Source of the DNA: Clostridia bacterium
GTDB taxonomy: Bacteria; Bacillota; Clostridia; Christensenellales; Borkfalkiaceae
Length of the DNA stretch: 6,915 nucleotides
Direction: 5' to 3'
Assembly: GCA_017503885.1 (NCBI GenBank)
Contig: JAFVSF010000075.1
Span: forward strand, 1 to 6,915
Shown here piece after piece: positions 5,901 to 6,915 of this stretch. The position numbers and the translations under genes were made by a program. The notes beneath the pieces are model-generated. The model saw only the letters and a program-made list of their open reading frames with translations, was not told the DNA's origin and ran no database searches. How positions within the stretch are numbered: the stretch's first letter is position 1; every line of letters begins with the position of its first letter.

Positions 5901-6915
5901 CAAGCGGTGAAGCTTATGAGGTAACAGACGGCACTTGGGCAGAAAAGCTTACCTTCCTTGCAGGTAGCGGCGTGGGTGTTACTATAAACGGCACTCAAAT
6001 TAATATGAACGACATAAAAATACCTAACAACATTTACGTGGGCTCTCTTCCTACTGGAATAAATAAAGGTGACGTTCTTACAATTGGTGGTGCTTTCTAT
6101 AATGCAAACCTTGTGGTTAAGTACGTTATTGAAGAAAGCACGTTCTTCTGGACTGGTGCTGCATGGATAGACGTAATGTATAAAGATGAAGACCTTGCTA
6201 CTTATGACGTGGTAAACTTATCTGATCTTGGTTTAGGTGTTACCTTAGATATACCTGGTGGCGTTGAAGTTAACAGAATAAACAGCTTCTACAATCAAAG
6301 TGTAGAGAATGTTACGGGTTCTAAAAAATTCCGTTTTGGTTATACTTCAACTAATTCTAACGCCGGTGCTATTGATATACGACTTCGTTGTGTTGCAGGG
6401 GATGCCGGTGCATGGGATGATAGCGCCAAGTTTTCTATAGCATGGTCTGCTATTTTCTGTCAAGGAAGTTCTTACCCTCTCGCAAGCAATACTTACTACG
6501 TTATTGAGCTTGGTGCTATTGATTTAAAAGACGGTAGTGGAACTTGGCTTTACGTAGCGGTTGACGACATAATCGTTATTTCTAAGGTAGTTGTTTTAGA
6601 CGATACGAGAAATACAAACCGTGTAAGTATTTGTGCTACTGCAGAAACCGAAAAATCAACTATAACCGACTGTGATAACGTAGCGGTAACTTACGTTTCA
6701 ACAAGCGGTACGTTTGTTGATTACGCAAAAAAGAACGAGGCTTACTCTTTAGTATCAAACAGAGCATACAACACGTTTATTGGTTGGGCTGTAGGTAACA
6801 CATTATATAAAGAAGGCGACGAAATAACTGTTTCTGAAAATATCACGGTAAATGCAGTAGAAGTTGATTTCGCTATGAAAGACGGCGCAGCAATTAGACT
6901 TTCAAGCGTGGCGTC
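2885..6915 (+). CDS. Large secreted or surface protein with nine tandem ~115-residue repeats, C-terminus beyond the window
   Basis: The frame is open from ATG 2885 to the window edge, showing 1343 residues with no stop. Residues 1-38 are a signal peptide: basic MIKLKAK, a hydrophobic stretch about 9-29, and an EAKA|A cleavage site after Ala38. Residues 43-1099 are nine tandem repeats, each ending in a version of F-x-WNGSAW followed by a short linker. Residues about 1108-1262 form a beta-rich, non-repeated domain that could be a jelly-roll or LamG-like fold. Residues about 1266-1327 resemble an InlB B-repeat-type module, with NTFIGWAVGNTLYKEGDEIT as its core. The last residues, DGAAIRLSSVAS, appear to begin a further domain. 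No cell-wall anchor is visible because the end is missing. The role is unknown; adhesion or binding of an extracellular polymer is only a guess from the architecture. Monocistronic transcription from 2679-2707 is likely. The gene uses a marked NAC codon preference before Val codons. Confidence 0.93.
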   Translation, partial: MIKLKAKFMSAIMAFCCVFACLGVGTALISNKATEAKAATTTHNLGALTFHANSQPWGAAGTWNHRLYLVSENGVGLPVNSWDEVFEADEDGYFKINDEVKTPKIRSADGCFFFEFDALNAGDVVTIGGSFKCESQGVIYNTSESEFQWNGGAWQQYVPVDQYNNHKLGTVVSISNDASAVYLAFAEGVTLPVSSWDYAFNEITGNGITVDGTMVRNYNNIKSVGDKLYVELANVSEGSTLVIEGGFGNISQGHRYVVEESKFVWNGSAWVASVTERNLGALILHGNSNVGGASGLNNVLYLMETDGSALPIENWNYLFTADSPENFKINGQSANFIAKSTDAGFYWEFEALDPNDVITISGTFLCDALHIRYSVEESSFMWNGTRWEVVEYVPPVEYATYTVTKISGYSPKDEQGNVVSNNLYLYTLEGDTLPKEEGDWDARYTFVEGSGDGLSIGGVTFTTTDIKLPGDFFINLGEAPNVGDVFTIDGTYVNEAKAHKFVFVNCQLQWNGSAWVEYVPYTVHNIGALDFHANVNAGGNGVIYLKRADNKALPVLDWEAPFLAESAENFKINGVAADLIKIRSTGDGFYWEFKTLNAGDYITISGTFVCESQLVKYVIEESKFTWNGSAWENYVDYETYELGGVVAIADGAANNGYLQFADGVTLPVNSWDYAFMLFSGDGITVDGNPIDMTNNVKSVGNKLYVTLKPTPASENSILSIGGTFYNEELGVKYVVDESKFVWNGSAWENYVEYTSHEIGTLVLHGNSITGGAKGNNYELYLQRVDGGALPVMTWQELFISENANNFKINDTNATLSEMKSTDAGLYLKFGALTAGDVVTISGTFRNANLAVKYVIVESKFRWTGTGWEIPYTTTELGTLKVSASTAAYIRVAPSNGTSISSTRNKTFVNVSGTGIKVGDNTFTKLEQPHRSYFQINFDSTPEEGATMTIGGEFVYSVTKYVITDTTFVFENGSWTIYDPYKDSTYNIGKVVIGANSGAGAVYFDKASGEAYEVTDGTWAEKLTFLAGSGVGVTINGTQINMNDIKIPNNIYVGSLPTGINKGDVLTIGGAFYNANLVVKYVIEESTFFWTGAAWIDVMYKDEDLATYDVVNLSDLGLGVTLDIPGGVEVNRINSFYNQSVENVTGSKKFRFGYTSTNSNAGAIDIRLRCVAGDAGAWDDSAKFSIAWSAIFCQGSSYPLASNTYYVIELGAIDLKDGSGTWLYVAVDDIIVISKVVVLDDTRNTNRVSICATAETEKSTITDCDNVAVTYVSTSGTFVDYAKKNEAYSLVSNRAYNTFIGWAVGNTLYKEGDEITVSENITVNAVEVDFAMKDGAAIRLSSVA
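4760..4791 (+). repeat. 32-bp direct repeat, copy 1 (end of R5)
   Basis: This stretch, encoding WNGSAWENYV, is identical over 32 bases to 5108-5139. The two copies are exactly 348 bases apart, the length of one R5 or R6 unit. It is the longest exact DNA match I noticed in the array and could serve as a recombination point for gain or loss of a repeat. Confidence 0.9.
5108..5139 (+). repeat. 32-bp direct repeat, copy 2 (end of R6)
   Basis: Identical to 4760-4791. The flanking bases differ on both sides (5107 is A against T at 4759; 5140 is A against T at 4792), so the exact match ends here while protein-level similarity continues. Confidence 0.9.
6206..6670 (+). other. Beta-rich, non-repeat domain of the large surface protein (possible jelly-roll)
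   Basis: Residues about 1108-1262 do not follow the repeat plan. They contain alternating short hydrophobic strands, for example KFRFGYTST, AIDIRLRC, KFSIAWSAIF and TWLYVAVDDIIVISKVVV, separated by Gly/Asp/Asn turns. Such a pattern is common in concanavalin-like or carbohydrate-binding jelly-rolls, but I see no diagnostic motif, so the fold is an inference. Confidence 0.4.
6680..6868 (+). other. InlB B-repeat-like beta module in the large surface protein
   Basis: Residues 1266-1328 run from VAVTYVSTSGTFVDY to NITVNAVEVD. The core FIGWAVGNTLYKEGDEITV resembles the F-x-GWxxxGxxYxxGxxxT pattern of Listeria-Bacteroides (InlB B-type) repeats, which occur in surface proteins of Bacillota. The first half lacks the usual GYTF spelling and has AYNTFIGW instead. 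Confidence 0.65.

Larger units (their letters stand above)
3011..6181 (+). repeat. Array of nine tandem protein repeats (R1-R9)
   Basis: Boundaries by aligning the L/I-G-start and the F-x-W-N-G-x-x-W end: R1 3011-3379, R2 3380-3712, R3 3713-4081, R4 4082-4453, R5 4454-4801, R6 4802-5149, R7 5150-5503, R8 5504-5836, R9 5837-6181. Lengths are 123, 111, 123, 124, 116, 116, 118, 111 and 115 residues. Common plan: an LGxL strand, an LPVxxW strand, GDxxTIxGTF in the middle to late part, KYVIEESKF, then WNGSAW. R1, R3, R5 and R7 form one subtype (FHAN/LHGN start, NFKING, DAGFYWEF-like). R2 and R6 form a second (SWDYAF, GITVDG, KSVG-x-KLYV). R4, R8 and R9 are more divergent; R4 and R9 share GSG-x-G and DIK-[IL]-P. 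The pattern suggests small beta-sandwich domains, but the family is not one I can name. Confidence 0.92.

Noticed and set aside
3011..6181. Isopeptide-bond pilin-like repeats, suggested by KF and WNG motifs
   Set aside because: The Lys before F-x-W is absent in several repeats (for example R3 and R8), so a conserved Lys-Asn-acid triad is not supported.

Overview
The window looks like chromosomal DNA from an AT-rich Gram-positive bacterium, most likely a gut-type member of the Clostridia. The evidence is strong AAGGAG/GGAGG ribosome binding sites, consensus sigma-A promoters, a lipoprotein signal, a long Gram-positive-style signal peptide, an InlB-like beta module, and cell-surface architectures typical of Bacillota. 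The species cannot be named from the sequence.

Layout: (1) Positions 1-26 hold a perfect 11-bp hairpin that fits a terminator. (2) Positions 73-1722, minus strand, encode a complete 549-residue lipoprotein. It has three Cys-rich repeats, a probable Fn3-like beta domain and a ComEC-like metallo-beta-lactamase (MBL) domain. It starts at TTG and has a near-consensus promoter at 1755-1783. (3) Positions about 1784-2678 form a gene-poor stretch with decayed coding sequence. One part is a recognisable relic of the phosphate-binding protein PstS, broken by stops and a TC-repeat frameshift. The other is a second, unidentified relic. (4) A strong promoter at 2679-2707 leads through a leader of about 170 nt to a very large secreted protein gene, plus strand, from 2885 to beyond the window end. 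Its first 1343 residues are visible: a signal peptide, nine tandem repeats of about 111-124 residues, a beta-rich domain, an InlB-like module and the start of another domain.

The two intact genes are divergently transcribed and separated by about 1.16 kb that contains the relics, so they are not an operon and need not be functionally linked. Both products are predicted to lie outside the membrane: one an anchored hydrolase-like lipoprotein, the other a large repeat-built surface or secreted protein. The most notable observations are the unrecognised tandem repeat family with its alternating two-repeat order, a very strong codon-context bias that creates ACGT at codon junctions, the unusual domain combination of the MBL lipoprotein, and the pstS relic.
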